Assembly (NCBI GenBank): GCA_023391635.1
Contig: JAEWAQ010000061.1
Location: 1-64,000 of the forward strand
DNA length: 64,000 bases
Direction: 5' to 3'
Origin: Bacillota bacterium
GTDB lineage: Bacteria > Bacillota > Bacilli > Paenibacillales > Paenibacillaceae
Part shown: piece by piece, positions 45,043 to 53,911 of the stretch
Layout: each line of letters begins with the position of its first letter
How positions within the stretch are numbered: the first letter of the stretch is position 1
Made by a program: the position numbers and the translations under genes
Notes under the pieces: generated by a model
What the model was told of the DNA's origin: nothing
Seen by the model: only the letters and a program-made list of their open reading frames with translations
Database searches by the model: none

Positions 45043-45945
45043 ATGAAGAGATCAGATAACCGTCTTAAGCTTCGTCTGGAGCCTTTCGATTATTTCAACA
45101 TTCCGCTGATGATCCTGATGATGTTCGTCATGGTTTATCCGTTCTGGTATACGCTCGTCGGCTCTTTGAATGAAGGAATGGACTACATTCGCGGCGGCGT
45201 CTACTGGTGGCCTCGCAAGTTTACGCTCTATAATTACAAGGCCGTATTCATGGATACCCGAATTCTGCAGGCATTCTGGATCACGATCTGCAAATGCGTC
45301 GTCGGCACCGTAACGAGCCTGCTGTTTACTTCATTAGTCTCTTATGCGATTACGCGACCTAACTTGAAGTATAAGAAGTTTTACATTCCGTTCATGATGG
45401 TCACCATGTTTTTCAACGGGGGCTTGATTCCGTATTTCATCCTGATCAAGAGTCTCCACTTGTATGACACGTTCTGGGTATATATCATTCCGACGCTGTT
45501 CAGCGTGTATTACTTGATCATTATTCAATCTTTCATGCGGGAGCTGCCGAATTCGCTCGTCGAATCGGCCAAGATCGATGGAGCATCGGAGTACCGGATA
45601 TTCTTTCAATTGATTATTCCGTTGTCCAAGCCGGTGCTGGCGACGATCGCCCTGTTCACGATGGTCAACCATTGGAATACGTATTTCGATTCCATGATGT
45701 ATACGAATTCGCAGTGGCTGCAGACGATTCAATTATTTCTGAAGAAGATCATCACCGATCCATCCGTCGCCCGATCGCTAAGTTCGGCCGCGGCTGCGGC
45801 TGTGCCCGACCAGGCTGTGAAGCTGACGCCGCAAACGATCAAATTGGCGACCATGATCGTAACCGCCGTTCCGATCATCATGACCTATCCTTTTTTGCAG
45901 AAGTACTTCGTGAAGGGCTTTACAATGGGCGCCGTCAAAGGGTGA
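45043..45945 (+). CDS. ABC sugar permease, YtcP-like (third importer)
   Basis: A 300-residue partner permease with the EAA loop ESAKIDGASEYRIFF and the family tail KYFVKGFTMGAVKG. About six membrane segments. AGGAGGG precedes the ATG. Confidence 0.92.
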   Translation: MKRSDNRLKLRLEPFDYFNIPLMILMMFVMVYPFWYTLVGSLNEGMDYIRGGVYWWPRKFTLYNYKAVFMDTRILQAFWITICKCVVGTVTSLLFTSLVSYAITRPNLKYKKFYIPFMMVTMFFNGGLIPYFILIKSLHLYDTFWVYIIPTLFSVYYLIIIQSFMRELPNSLVESAKIDGASEYRIFFQLIIPLSKPVLATIALFTMVNHWNTYFDSMMYTNSQWLQTIQLFLKKIITDPSVARSLSSAAAAAVPDQAVKLTPQTIKLATMIVTAVPIIMTYPFLQKYFVKGFTMGAVKG

Positions 45946-45992
45946 CCCCGTTGTTGCAAGCTATATAATCAATGATTACAGGAGGGGTTTAC

Positions 45993-47678
45993 ATGAAGGT
46001 TAAACAATTGAAAGTGCTGCTGCTTGTGCTTGCCGCGTGTGTCATGGTTCTCTCTGCATGCAGTTCCAACACCGCCAACACCGCTTCACCGTCGAATTCT
46101 CCTTCCGAGTCTGCCGGCAACTCGCCGACCGCCTCATCCGAAGGAGGAGCGAAGACGATCGCCAGTCCCAGCTGGAAGACGGATGCGTCCCCCTGCAAGA
46201 TCACCTGGTTCGTGGCGTATGATTGGTACGGCAAGAAGTTCTCTCCGGATACGAACGAGTTCGACAAGTGGGTACTGGACGAAACAGGCTGCACCATCGA
46301 CTTCCAGACGGGGAATACGGACAAGCTGAACGTATTGATCACGACCGACTCGCTGCCGGATGTCGTTACGTTCGATGCGAATACCAGCCAGCGCACGCTG
46401 CTGGAGAACAGCGGCAAATTGCTGCCTCTGAACAAGTTGATTCCGGATTATGCGCCCGATTTTGTCGCACCGAAATCGATGATCGACTGGTACACGGCAC
46501 CGGACGGCAACTGGTATGCCTACACGAACTTTTATTACGGCGACGACAATGTGAAGAAGAACAACGGCTTCTACGAAACGCATAACCAGAACTTCGCCCG
46601 CAAGGATATTCTCGATCAGATCGGCATGACGGCGGATGATATGCGCACCAAAGAAGGCTTCGTCAAGGCGCTGCGAGCTGTCAAGGAGAAGGGCATCAAG
46701 TATGCAGGCCAGAAGGTCATTCCTTACGCAGTGCTCATGAACGATCTGGCGGATGAGCAGATGGCGCTGCAGTTCGGTGCATCCATGGAGACGAAGGACG
46801 GCAAATATCAATCGATTTACCGGACGTCCGAATATTTGGAAGCGATGAAATTTTACAATCAGCTCTATAATGAAGGGTTGCTGACAGACGAGAGCTTCAC
46901 GATGAAGAAGGATCAGATCGAACAGAAGGTGGCTTCCGGCGAGCTCTTTGCAACGACACGCTGGACCAACGTTTCGATCGCCAGAAATACATTGCTGGCA
47001 TCGGATCCGAATGCGCAGATGTTGTATGCAGGTCTCATGCATGGCGACAACCACGATCGTGTTGCCGTATTGGGTCAGAATAACGCGGGCTGGGCGGCCA
47101 CGATGGTGACGAACAAAGCGAAACAACCGGATCGCATCATACAACTGCTGTCGTTTATGTCCCAGAATGAATTCACACTGAATTCCGAATGGGGAATCGA
47201 CGCGTACAAGCTGGTGGACGGGCGTGTCGTACTGGACGAAGCAATGGCCAAGATGAAGCAGGAGCAACCTGCAGAATGGGATGCCAAGTACGGCTCGGGC
47301 GGATTGTCTTGGGTAATGGATTATTCAGTCATTCAAGGGACGTTCCCGGAACCGAAGACGGCATTCGATTTCGACACGGTGGCCAGAACGAGAGACGACA
47401 AAGTTGAAATTTACGACGACAAGGCGTTCGCCTCCACAGCGCCGATCGGCGGCAGTGAAGAAGCGGCGATCGAATCGCGGGTGAAAGAATACGTCAAGCA
47501 AGCCATAGGCCGGGTCATCACCTCAAAGTCGCCGGAAGAGTGCGAAAAGCAGTACAATGCGATGCTGAGCGAGCTGGACAATCTGGGTCTGGGGAAGCTG
47601 GAAGCGTACAAGGATACGAAATTCCAAGAGAACAAGAAGAAACTCGGCTTGACCTTCGCCCATCCTTTTAATCGATAA
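45993..47678 (+). CDS. sugar-binding lipoprotein (third importer)
   Basis: A 561-residue solute-binding protein. The frame opens at 45972, but CAGGAGGGG lies inside that stretch and serves the ATG at 45993. The lipobox is LSAC with Cys23, followed by a long Ser/Thr/Asn-rich linker. It captures the sugar for the permeases at 44102 and 45043. It diverges more from the other three binding proteins (no DPDGN-type loop seen in the usual place). Confidence 0.9.
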   Translation: MKVKQLKVLLLVLAACVMVLSACSSNTANTASPSNSPSESAGNSPTASSEGGAKTIASPSWKTDASPCKITWFVAYDWYGKKFSPDTNEFDKWVLDETGCTIDFQTGNTDKLNVLITTDSLPDVVTFDANTSQRTLLENSGKLLPLNKLIPDYAPDFVAPKSMIDWYTAPDGNWYAYTNFYYGDDNVKKNNGFYETHNQNFARKDILDQIGMTADDMRTKEGFVKALRAVKEKGIKYAGQKVIPYAVLMNDLADEQMALQFGASMETKDGKYQSIYRTSEYLEAMKFYNQLYNEGLLTDESFTMKKDQIEQKVASGELFATTRWTNVSIARNTLLASDPNAQMLYAGLMHGDNHDRVAVLGQNNAGWAATMVTNKAKQPDRIIQLLSFMSQNEFTLNSEWGIDAYKLVDGRVVLDEAMAKMKQEQPAEWDAKYGSGGLSWVMDYSVIQGTFPEPKTAFDFDTVARTRDDKVEIYDDKAFASTAPIGGSEEAAIESRVKEYVKQAIGRVITSKSPEECEKQYNAMLSELDNLGLGKLEAYKDTKFQENKKKLGLTFAHPFNR

Positions 47679-47702
47679 TCCGCAAGTGCATGCAAGCAAG
47701 CA

Positions 47703-47738
47703 GGCAGGGCCGTTCCCTTCATGGAGGGAAGCCCTGCC
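47703..47738. terminator. bidirectional terminator
   Basis: GGCAGGG at 47703-47709 pairs with CCCTGCC at 47732-47738, with an inner TTCCCT/AGGGAA around TCATG. It separates the third importer operon from the convergent kinase gene. Confidence 0.8.
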
Positions 47739-47756
47739 TCGCTTCATGTTCCGAGT

Positions 47757-49520
47757 TCACGGCAGCTCGGACTCGCCGGAAGGCAATTCCAGCGGCGTGA
47801 TGCCTTCCCGGATACGTATCGTGAAAGTCGTGTAGCCGTCTTCCATGGACACGGATATCGCGGAGGCTTCATCGTAGAATAGCTTGAGGCGCTCGTTGAT
47901 GTTGAACAGTCCAATATGTTTGTCCTCCCGGAATACACCTTCAGTTTCAGCCTGAAAGCCGGCGTTCAGCTGCGTGAGCTGCCGGCTTGGGATGCCGGAA
48001 CCGTTGTCTTGAATGACGAGGGTTACGGTGCGCCCTTGCTGGGTGGCCTTGATGCGGATATGCAAGGTGCCCTCGGATTGACGATATTTAAAGGCGTTTT
48101 CGATAAACGGCTGGAGCACGAATCGGATGATTCTCACGGAGAGGATCGGCTCGGGAATGTCGATGTCCAGCAGCACGTCGATCTCGCGAAGCTCTTGAAT
48201 GCGAATATAGTTGTGAATCTGCTGCAGTTCTTCCCGGATGGGAACGAGCAGCTTGTCGCTGTTGATATTGTAGCGCAGAATCTGGCAGAAAGCCGACATG
48301 GCGGAGCTTTCCCTATACAAGCCGGACAATTCCATTCGCGAAGAAAAAATTTCCATCGTATTGTATAGAAAATGCGGGTTAATCTGGTGCTGCAGCGCGA
48401 TTAACTGAGTGGCTTTCGCCGAAACCTGCTGACGAATGTTCGTATCGATCAGCTTGCGGATTCGCGCGATCAAAAAGTTGATGCGGTCGGCAATATAGGA
48501 AATTTCGTCTTTGCGATTTACGTGCAGATCTTTCTGGAAATTGCTATCGATCGAAGTGTTCATCGTATCCAGGCAATACTTGATGTCGAGGATGACTTTG
48601 TTGCTGTACCGGATGAAGAACCATACCGTCAGCGTTATGAAGAGGATGAATACGGCGACTATTAACTGGTACAGGGTACGGGACATGGACGGCGCTGTAA
48701 CGACGACGATGTCGAACGGGTACTCAGGGAAGCTGTAGACGCCTTTGATCGACGCGTTATCGAAGTGGATGCCTGCAGGCAAGCTTTGGAGAGCGGCCAA
48801 CTTGGATTCGTTCATGACGTTTGCCGTGAAATTGTATACAAGGTTTCTCCCGAGGGGGAACATATTATGAATCTGCTCGGATTGGGCGGATGAGGATGAT
48901 TGCATGACGTTGTTCATAATCCGTTTGGGCATCTGGATCAGAATCAGTCCCACATTGCGCTCGCCGATCGCGATTTTTCGCAAATAGCAGTAATCGTCCC
49001 TTGCGTTCAAGTTATGGTAGTTCGGTTTGTCCATCGTCAGGTCCACCCCGTCGATCCATAATTCCTGTTCGCCGCCTTGGTAGAACCGCTGGATCGCCGC
49101 ATATTGCCCGAGGTCCCGGATATGATAGAAAGTGCTGTAGCCCAGCGGGATCGTCTCGTTCTCCAGGTAAATACGAAGTCTGTATTCGGAAGCCAGTCCG
49201 TTCGAGACATTCACGTAGTCGTATATCGTTGACCGGTAGTAGTCCAGATCTACCCGGCTTTGATAGGGTTTATCGAGAAAGTTGACCAGCATGCCGTTCT
49301 CCAGGATAGCTTTGGCCAAATTTTGAGCGAAGGTCATGTTCTGCGCTACATTGTAGATCACTTGCGAAGCCAGCTTCTCGTTCGTACTTTGGTCGTTCCG
49401 CTTGGAAATGACCGTCGATTCGTGCAGCAAGAATGATAGAATAATCAGGAATGGCAAAATGACGAGCAAGCCGAAACGCATCGTAAACATAATTTGCAGT
49501 CTTTTGGCGTACTTGTGCAT
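47757..49520 (-). CDS. YesM-family sensor histidine kinase
   Basis: A 587-residue membrane sensor. The open frame starts at 49631, but GGAAGGA just upstream of ATG 49520 and a typical basic N-terminus before the first membrane segment (about 12-34) favour that start. An extracellular domain follows, then a second membrane segment, HAMP linker and kinase region with INPHFLYN (phospho-His), a QPFIENAF N-box and an IQDNGSGIP G-box. It converges on the third importer and is transcribed away from its likely partner regulator at 49576, with only 55 bases between the two starts. Confidence 0.91.
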   Translation of the reverse strand: MHKYAKRLQIMFTMRFGLLVILPFLIILSFLLHESTVISKRNDQSTNEKLASQVIYNVAQNMTFAQNLAKAILENGMLVNFLDKPYQSRVDLDYYRSTIYDYVNVSNGLASEYRLRIYLENETIPLGYSTFYHIRDLGQYAAIQRFYQGGEQELWIDGVDLTMDKPNYHNLNARDDYCYLRKIAIGERNVGLILIQMPKRIMNNVMQSSSSAQSEQIHNMFPLGRNLVYNFTANVMNESKLAALQSLPAGIHFDNASIKGVYSFPEYPFDIVVVTAPSMSRTLYQLIVAVFILFITLTVWFFIRYSNKVILDIKYCLDTMNTSIDSNFQKDLHVNRKDEISYIADRINFLIARIRKLIDTNIRQQVSAKATQLIALQHQINPHFLYNTMEIFSSRMELSGLYRESSAMSAFCQILRYNINSDKLLVPIREELQQIHNYIRIQELREIDVLLDIDIPEPILSVRIIRFVLQPFIENAFKYRQSEGTLHIRIKATQQGRTVTLVIQDNGSGIPSRQLTQLNAGFQAETEGVFREDKHIGLFNINERLKLFYDEASAISVSMEDGYTTFTIRIREGITPLELPSGESELP

Positions 49521-49575
49521 AGGATCCTTCCTTCCAGCCTGGGATCGTATATGACGGATTACGAAGAGGTGCGAG

Positions 49576-50334
49576 ATGCATATATTGATCGTTGACGACG
49601 ACAAGCTCATCTGCGAGAATATCAAATCCAAGCTGTCGCGGCTCGGCTATTCGGACCGGTACACGATTGACACCGCATACAACGCGACGGACGCCGAAAT
49701 TTTGTATGACCGTTATTTGCCGACGATCATGATTACGGATATCCATATGCCGTCCGTCAACGGGCTGGCGCTCATCAGACGTCTGGCGAACCGTCCGCAC
49801 CGGGCGAATATCGTGGTGCTCAGCAGTTACGACGATTATGACTACGTGCGCCAAGCATTCCTGCTCGGCGTGGCGGATTACATGCTCAAGCCGGTCGATA
49901 TCGAAGAACTCGACAGCAAGCTGAGGAAGATCGAAGGGAGCTCTTCCGCGAACAAGGAACCGCAGCGGGAAGAAATACCCGATTACGGGACGGAACGGGT
50001 CATGCGTCATGCCCTCGCCTATATCGAGGAGAATATTAGCAGGTCGATTTCCATGCGGGAAGTGTCCGGTCACGTAGGACTCAGCTACAATTATTTCAGC
50101 AAACTGTTCAAAGCGCAAACGAAACATCATTTCTCGCATTATCTTCATCTTCGCCGGATAGAACTGTCCAAAAAATATTTGCACGACCCCGGCTTTAAGA
50201 TTCAGGATATTGCCAAGAAGCTTGGCTATGAGAATCCCAGCGAGTTTTCCAGAGCGTTCAAGAAATATGCCGGTTGCTATCCGAGGGAATATCGCGAACG
50301 CACTGCTGCCCAGGAGTTGGAATCGCAATTATAG
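49576..50334 (+). CDS. short YesN-type response regulator
   Basis: A 252-residue regulator, unusually compact. The receiver carries Asp55 in MITDIHMPSVNG and LKP near residue 113; an AraC domain starts at about residue 150 (SMREVSGHVGLSYNYFSKLF, then IAKKLGYENPSEFSRAF) with almost no linker. GAGGTG serves the ATG. It is divergent from the kinase at 49520, a head-to-head arrangement rather than the usual kinase-regulator order, and should act on the third importer operon. Confidence 0.91.
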   Translation: MHILIVDDDKLICENIKSKLSRLGYSDRYTIDTAYNATDAEILYDRYLPTIMITDIHMPSVNGLALIRRLANRPHRANIVVLSSYDDYDYVRQAFLLGVADYMLKPVDIEELDSKLRKIEGSSSANKEPQREEIPDYGTERVMRHALAYIEENISRSISMREVSGHVGLSYNYFSKLFKAQTKHHFSHYLHLRRIELSKKYLHDPGFKIQDIAKKLGYENPSEFSRAFKKYAGCYPREYRERTAAQELESQL

Positions 50335-50396
50335 TAAACAGAATAAATGAATGTAAACGAATCGAAATACCGCCGTGGACCAATCCCGGGTATAAT
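50334..50396 (+). promoter_or_regulatory. operator-promoter, copy 1 (kinase-regulator operon)
   Basis: GTAAAC at 50334 and GTAAAC at 50353 are direct repeats 19 bases apart, followed by GAATCGAAAT to 50368 and, 22 bases later, TATAAT at 50391-50396. The same arrangement recurs at 53793-53856. A poor -35 and paired direct repeats fit activation by an AraC-type regulator. Confidence 0.68.
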
Positions 50397-50404
50397 GCAG
50401 GGGG

Positions 50405-52120
50405 GTGTGTCCGATTAAACTATCCGTTTATATCAAAGTGATTCTTATTTTCGCCGTGCTGATCATTCCTGTTTATCTCGTGAATTTGTGGATGAATTCG
50501 ATGGGGCTCAGCGAGATCAAGCGGCAGGCGGAAGCATCCAGCACGAACAATCTCAAGTTCTATGCCAGCCAGCTTAACGATCAACTGCATTTCATCCGCA
50601 ATTCGCAGCAGCAGCTGCTGACGGATTCCAACTTGCAGAAACTGGCTTTTCGGGCCGGGATGCTGATGCCGTTCGAAGAATACGATCTGGTAGGCAGAAT
50701 CAGCGAACGGTTGGCAACGATCCGCAACACCAGCGATTATGTCGTGAATGTGGGCGTAGAACTGAAGGCGAATCGCAGAACGATATCGACCAGCCGAGGC
50801 GTCTCCTCGCTGGAGGATGAAGAATGGGAGACCATTGAGCCCATCGTTCTGCAGCGTCCGGCACCCATGATCCATTATGGCGGGGGCCGGCTGTTCTTCT
50901 TCGCCTATGCGAACAATGCCAGCATCACCTCCTACCTGGAATTGTCGGTGCCCCATCTCTTAAGCACCCTGAACCGGCTCGCGCCGTATGCGAGTTCCGG
51001 CGTCGTGCTGACGGACAATCGATTCGCCCAGATGATTTCGAGCAAGTACGACAAGCAAATACTCGAACAGATCAAGCTTGGCGCACAATCGAGGGAGAGC
51101 ATCCAGGAGGAACCTTCCGATAGTTGGACGATGAAGTTTCAGGGCAGCCAATACCGCATCAGCATGGAACGCATTCCGGCGCTTGGCTGGACGATCTATA
51201 CGTATGTGAATCAGAACGCCATTACCGGCACACTCGATAAATACCGACTATGGTTCGTTCTGCTGTCGATCGTCTCGGTTATCGTGATCGTCGTCTTTTC
51301 GTTCTCCGTCAATCGGATGATCCATCGGCCGCTGCACAAGCTGATCCGCGCCTTCAACATGATCGAAACGGATCTCGTGCGAGCTCCAGCCAAGCGGAAG
51401 GACGCGAATGAATTCGATTATTTGTATCGCGGGTTTGACAACATGGTCGAGCGGTTGAACAAGTCCATACGCGAAAATTATGAGAACAAGCTGGCGCTGC
51501 AAAACTCCGAGCTCAAACAACTGCAATCGCAGATCAATCCTCATTTTCTGTACAACAGCTTCTATAATATTTACCGAATGTGCAAGATTGGCCAATACGA
51601 CAAGGTTGCGGTGCTGACCCAGAAGCTGGCCAGTTACTACCAGGCCATTACGAGAAGCGGCGCCGACGAGGTGCCGCTCGACAAGGAATATCGGCATGCC
51701 ATGGATTATTGCGAGATTCAGGGCATTCGTTTCTCGAATCGGATTCGCGTGATCGCGGCTGAAGTTCCGGAGACGTGCAAGTCCCTGATGGTGCCAAGAT
51801 TAATCATTCAACCGGTCATCGAGAACGCTTTCGAGCACGCTTTCGAGAATTCCGTAAGGCCCGGCCATGTTCACCTTGCCATGACATGCGAAGAAAGCCG
51901 GTTCCGGCTTTGCGTGGAAGACGACGGCATCGGCTTGTCCGACGATTCGCTGGCAGCGCTTCAGCGAAGACTGGGCAATGCTTCGCAGGAGCGGGAGAAG
52001 ACCGGGTTGATCAATGTGTGCAGGCGTATCCGGTTGAAATATGGGGAGGCAAGCGGCGTGTTCGTCAGCAGAAGCGAATACGGCGGGATGAAAGCGGAGA
52101 TTGTGATTCATAGGCAGTAG
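50405..52120 (+). CDS. YesM-family sensor histidine kinase
   Basis: A 571-residue sensor if read from GTG 50405. A membrane segment at about 8-28 (YIKVILIFAVLIIPVYLVN) precedes an extracellular domain, a second segment near 282-303, HAMP and the kinase core with INPHFLYN, a QPVIENAF N-box and a VEDDGIGL G-box. The start is uncertain: the TATAAT at 50391 would put the transcript start beside the GTG (leaderless), while AGGGGGGTG is spaced correctly only for an ATT at 50414, where the family's usual KLS beginning follows. Partner regulator 14 bases downstream. Confidence 0.9.
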   Translation: MCPIKLSVYIKVILIFAVLIIPVYLVNLWMNSMGLSEIKRQAEASSTNNLKFYASQLNDQLHFIRNSQQQLLTDSNLQKLAFRAGMLMPFEEYDLVGRISERLATIRNTSDYVVNVGVELKANRRTISTSRGVSSLEDEEWETIEPIVLQRPAPMIHYGGGRLFFFAYANNASITSYLELSVPHLLSTLNRLAPYASSGVVLTDNRFAQMISSKYDKQILEQIKLGAQSRESIQEEPSDSWTMKFQGSQYRISMERIPALGWTIYTYVNQNAITGTLDKYRLWFVLLSIVSVIVIVVFSFSVNRMIHRPLHKLIRAFNMIETDLVRAPAKRKDANEFDYLYRGFDNMVERLNKSIRENYENKLALQNSELKQLQSQINPHFLYNSFYNIYRMCKIGQYDKVAVLTQKLASYYQAITRSGADEVPLDKEYRHAMDYCEIQGIRFSNRIRVIAAEVPETCKSLMVPRLIIQPVIENAFEHAFENSVRPGHVHLAMTCEESRFRLCVEDDGIGLSDDSLAALQRRLGNASQEREKTGLINVCRRIRLKYGEASGVFVSRSEYGGMKAEIVIHRQ

Positions 52121-52134
52121 GGAGGGGTTCCGGC

Positions 52135-53796
52135 ATGTACCGAATGCTCATTGTGGACGATGAACCTGTTATTGTTGACGGATTGGCGCATCTGTTCCGG
52201 GAGACGGAGCTTGATCTGGATATTTGCAAATCCTATTCGGCCGTCGAAGCGCAGGAATGGTTCAAGCGTGCGAGGATGGACATCGTCATTACCGACATCC
52301 GGATGCCGGAGAAGAACGGGCTGCAGCTCATGGACGATTTGATGCACTTCTGGCCGGCGTGCAAGGTCATCTTCCTCACCGGCTATGATGAGTTCGATTA
52401 CGTCTATTCGGCGATTCGCAAAAATGCGGCACACTATATTCTGAAGACGGAAGACGATCAGGTGCTCGTGGACGCCGTCAAGATATGCATGCAGCAGCTG
52501 GATGAAGAAGCCAGGCAAGTCGGCATCGCGGAAGCCGCCCGCCGGCAAATTGCCTTGAATGGCCCTCTGTTTCGCAAACAGTTGCTGGAGGCGCTGCTCT
52601 ATGGGGAGCGTCTGTCCGGCGTGCCCGTTGCGGACATCGCAGGGGAGAGCGCCGTGAACCTGCAGGACGGCGTCCCTGTGCTGCTGCTTGTATGCCGGGT
52701 TGACGGCTGGCGGGAATCTGTAGACTTTGGATATAAACTGCAGCGGTATTATTCGATTCAGCATCTGGTCGAGGAGCGACTGGCGACATCCATCCGGAGC
52801 GAATCGCTGTTATTCGAGCACCGGTTCCTGGTCTGGTTCCTGCAGCCGGACCCGAAAGCGGCCAAATTCGCGACCGATCAAGGCGTGGACTGGGCAGGCA
52901 TGAAGTCGTATCTGGCGAGTATGCTGGAAGCGGTGCAGCAGGATTATGAGGGCGCCGGAGACGAGGGGCCTTCCTTCTTCATCGCCAGCCAAGCGGTTTC
53001 CTGGGAAGACGCACACCAGGAGTTCGATGTGCTGCGGGCTTTCATGAAGCGAAAGACGCAGCCGAATCGGGCGCTGGCGATCTACGACCTCGGAGCGCGG
53101 GAGGGAACCGGGAACGGGGAGAGATCCGGCAATTCGGGGATGTCCCTGTCAAGCTTGTACGATTTTCGCAGAAAGGCCGAACGGCTGAAGGGATGTCTGG
53201 CAGGAGAAGATGCGGGGGCATTCGAACGATTGTGCCGGGAACTGTGGGCGGATATCCGCAAGCAGATCGAGACGCATTATTTGACGGGCGTCGAGAAGTA
53301 CTATACGTTCCTGCTGGTTTACTTGAACGAGATGGAGACGATGCCGCTTGAGCATGCGGCTCTCACCGAAATCCCCGTGAATTGGGATGAAGCGCTGGAT
53401 AGATTTCTGCAATTGGGACAGCGATTGAACGAAGATAAGCGGCGGCAGCGCGAGCAGGACGGTAACGCGCTGATTTACCGCATGCAGCGCTATGTTCAGG
53501 CCAACATTCATAGCGATCTTTCCCTTGTGCGAATCGCCGAGGCGATGTTTTTCAACCCTTCCTACTTGTCCCGCTTATACAAGCAATATACGGGCAATAA
53601 CCTGTCGGACTACATTCATGAGGTCAAGCTTGGCGCGGCCAAGCGGATGCTGGCGGATGCGGGCATGAAGGTGAACGATGTCGCGGAGAAGCTCGGATTC
53701 AATTCCGCTGCGTACTTCTCCACCTATTTTCGCAAGATGACGGGAAAATCGCCGCAAGAATACAGAGACGCGTTGGCCGATCAGAGCCGGAAGTAA
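52135..53796 (+). CDS. long YesN-type response regulator
   Basis: A 553-residue regulator. The receiver domain has Asp54 in VITDIRMPEKNG; the usual Lys-Pro is Lys-Thr (YILKTEDD), as in other long YesN proteins. A middle region of about 300 residues, unrecognised, separates it from a C-terminal AraC domain (about 440-550: SLVRIAEAMFFNPSYLSRLY, VAEKLGFNSAAYFSTYF). GGAGGGG precedes the ATG. It is the likely binder of the twin operators at 50334 and 53793, which gives autoregulation and control of the importer. Confidence 0.92.
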   Translation: MYRMLIVDDEPVIVDGLAHLFRETELDLDICKSYSAVEAQEWFKRARMDIVITDIRMPEKNGLQLMDDLMHFWPACKVIFLTGYDEFDYVYSAIRKNAAHYILKTEDDQVLVDAVKICMQQLDEEARQVGIAEAARRQIALNGPLFRKQLLEALLYGERLSGVPVADIAGESAVNLQDGVPVLLLVCRVDGWRESVDFGYKLQRYYSIQHLVEERLATSIRSESLLFEHRFLVWFLQPDPKAAKFATDQGVDWAGMKSYLASMLEAVQQDYEGAGDEGPSFFIASQAVSWEDAHQEFDVLRAFMKRKTQPNRALAIYDLGAREGTGNGERSGNSGMSLSSLYDFRRKAERLKGCLAGEDAGAFERLCRELWADIRKQIETHYLTGVEKYYTFLLVYLNEMETMPLEHAALTEIPVNWDEALDRFLQLGQRLNEDKRRQREQDGNALIYRMQRYVQANIHSDLSLVRIAEAMFFNPSYLSRLYKQYTGNNLSDYIHEVKLGAAKRMLADAGMKVNDVAEKLGFNSAAYFSTYFRKMTGKSPQEYRDALADQSRK

Positions 53797-53856
53797 ACAA
53801 AGTGAACGGATGTAAAGGATTCGAAATTGTATGCGTTTCAGGCCCCCTTCTATAAT
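53793..53856 (+). promoter_or_regulatory. operator-promoter, copy 2 (fourth importer operon)
   Basis: GTAAAC at 53793 and GTAAA at 53812 with the same 19-base step, then GGATTCGAAAT to 53827 and TATAAT at 53851-53856. About 26 of the first 34 bases match the copy at 50334. The element begins in the last codons of the regulator gene. Confidence 0.68.
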
Positions 53857-53911
53857 GAAACCAGGAAAGGTCGACCCTTCTGCAAACCACATCCGATTAG
53901 GGGGAGAATGC

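Noticed and set aside
46134..47267. 377-residue minus-strand frame
   Set aside because: Antisense to the clear binding-protein gene at 45993; no ribosome site and low-complexity Ile/Arg/Val content.
50352..50365. CcpA (cre) site TGTAAACGAATCGA
   Set aside because: It lacks the right half of the consensus, and the copy at 53811 has lost the central CG, so the shared element is better read as an AraC-type operator.
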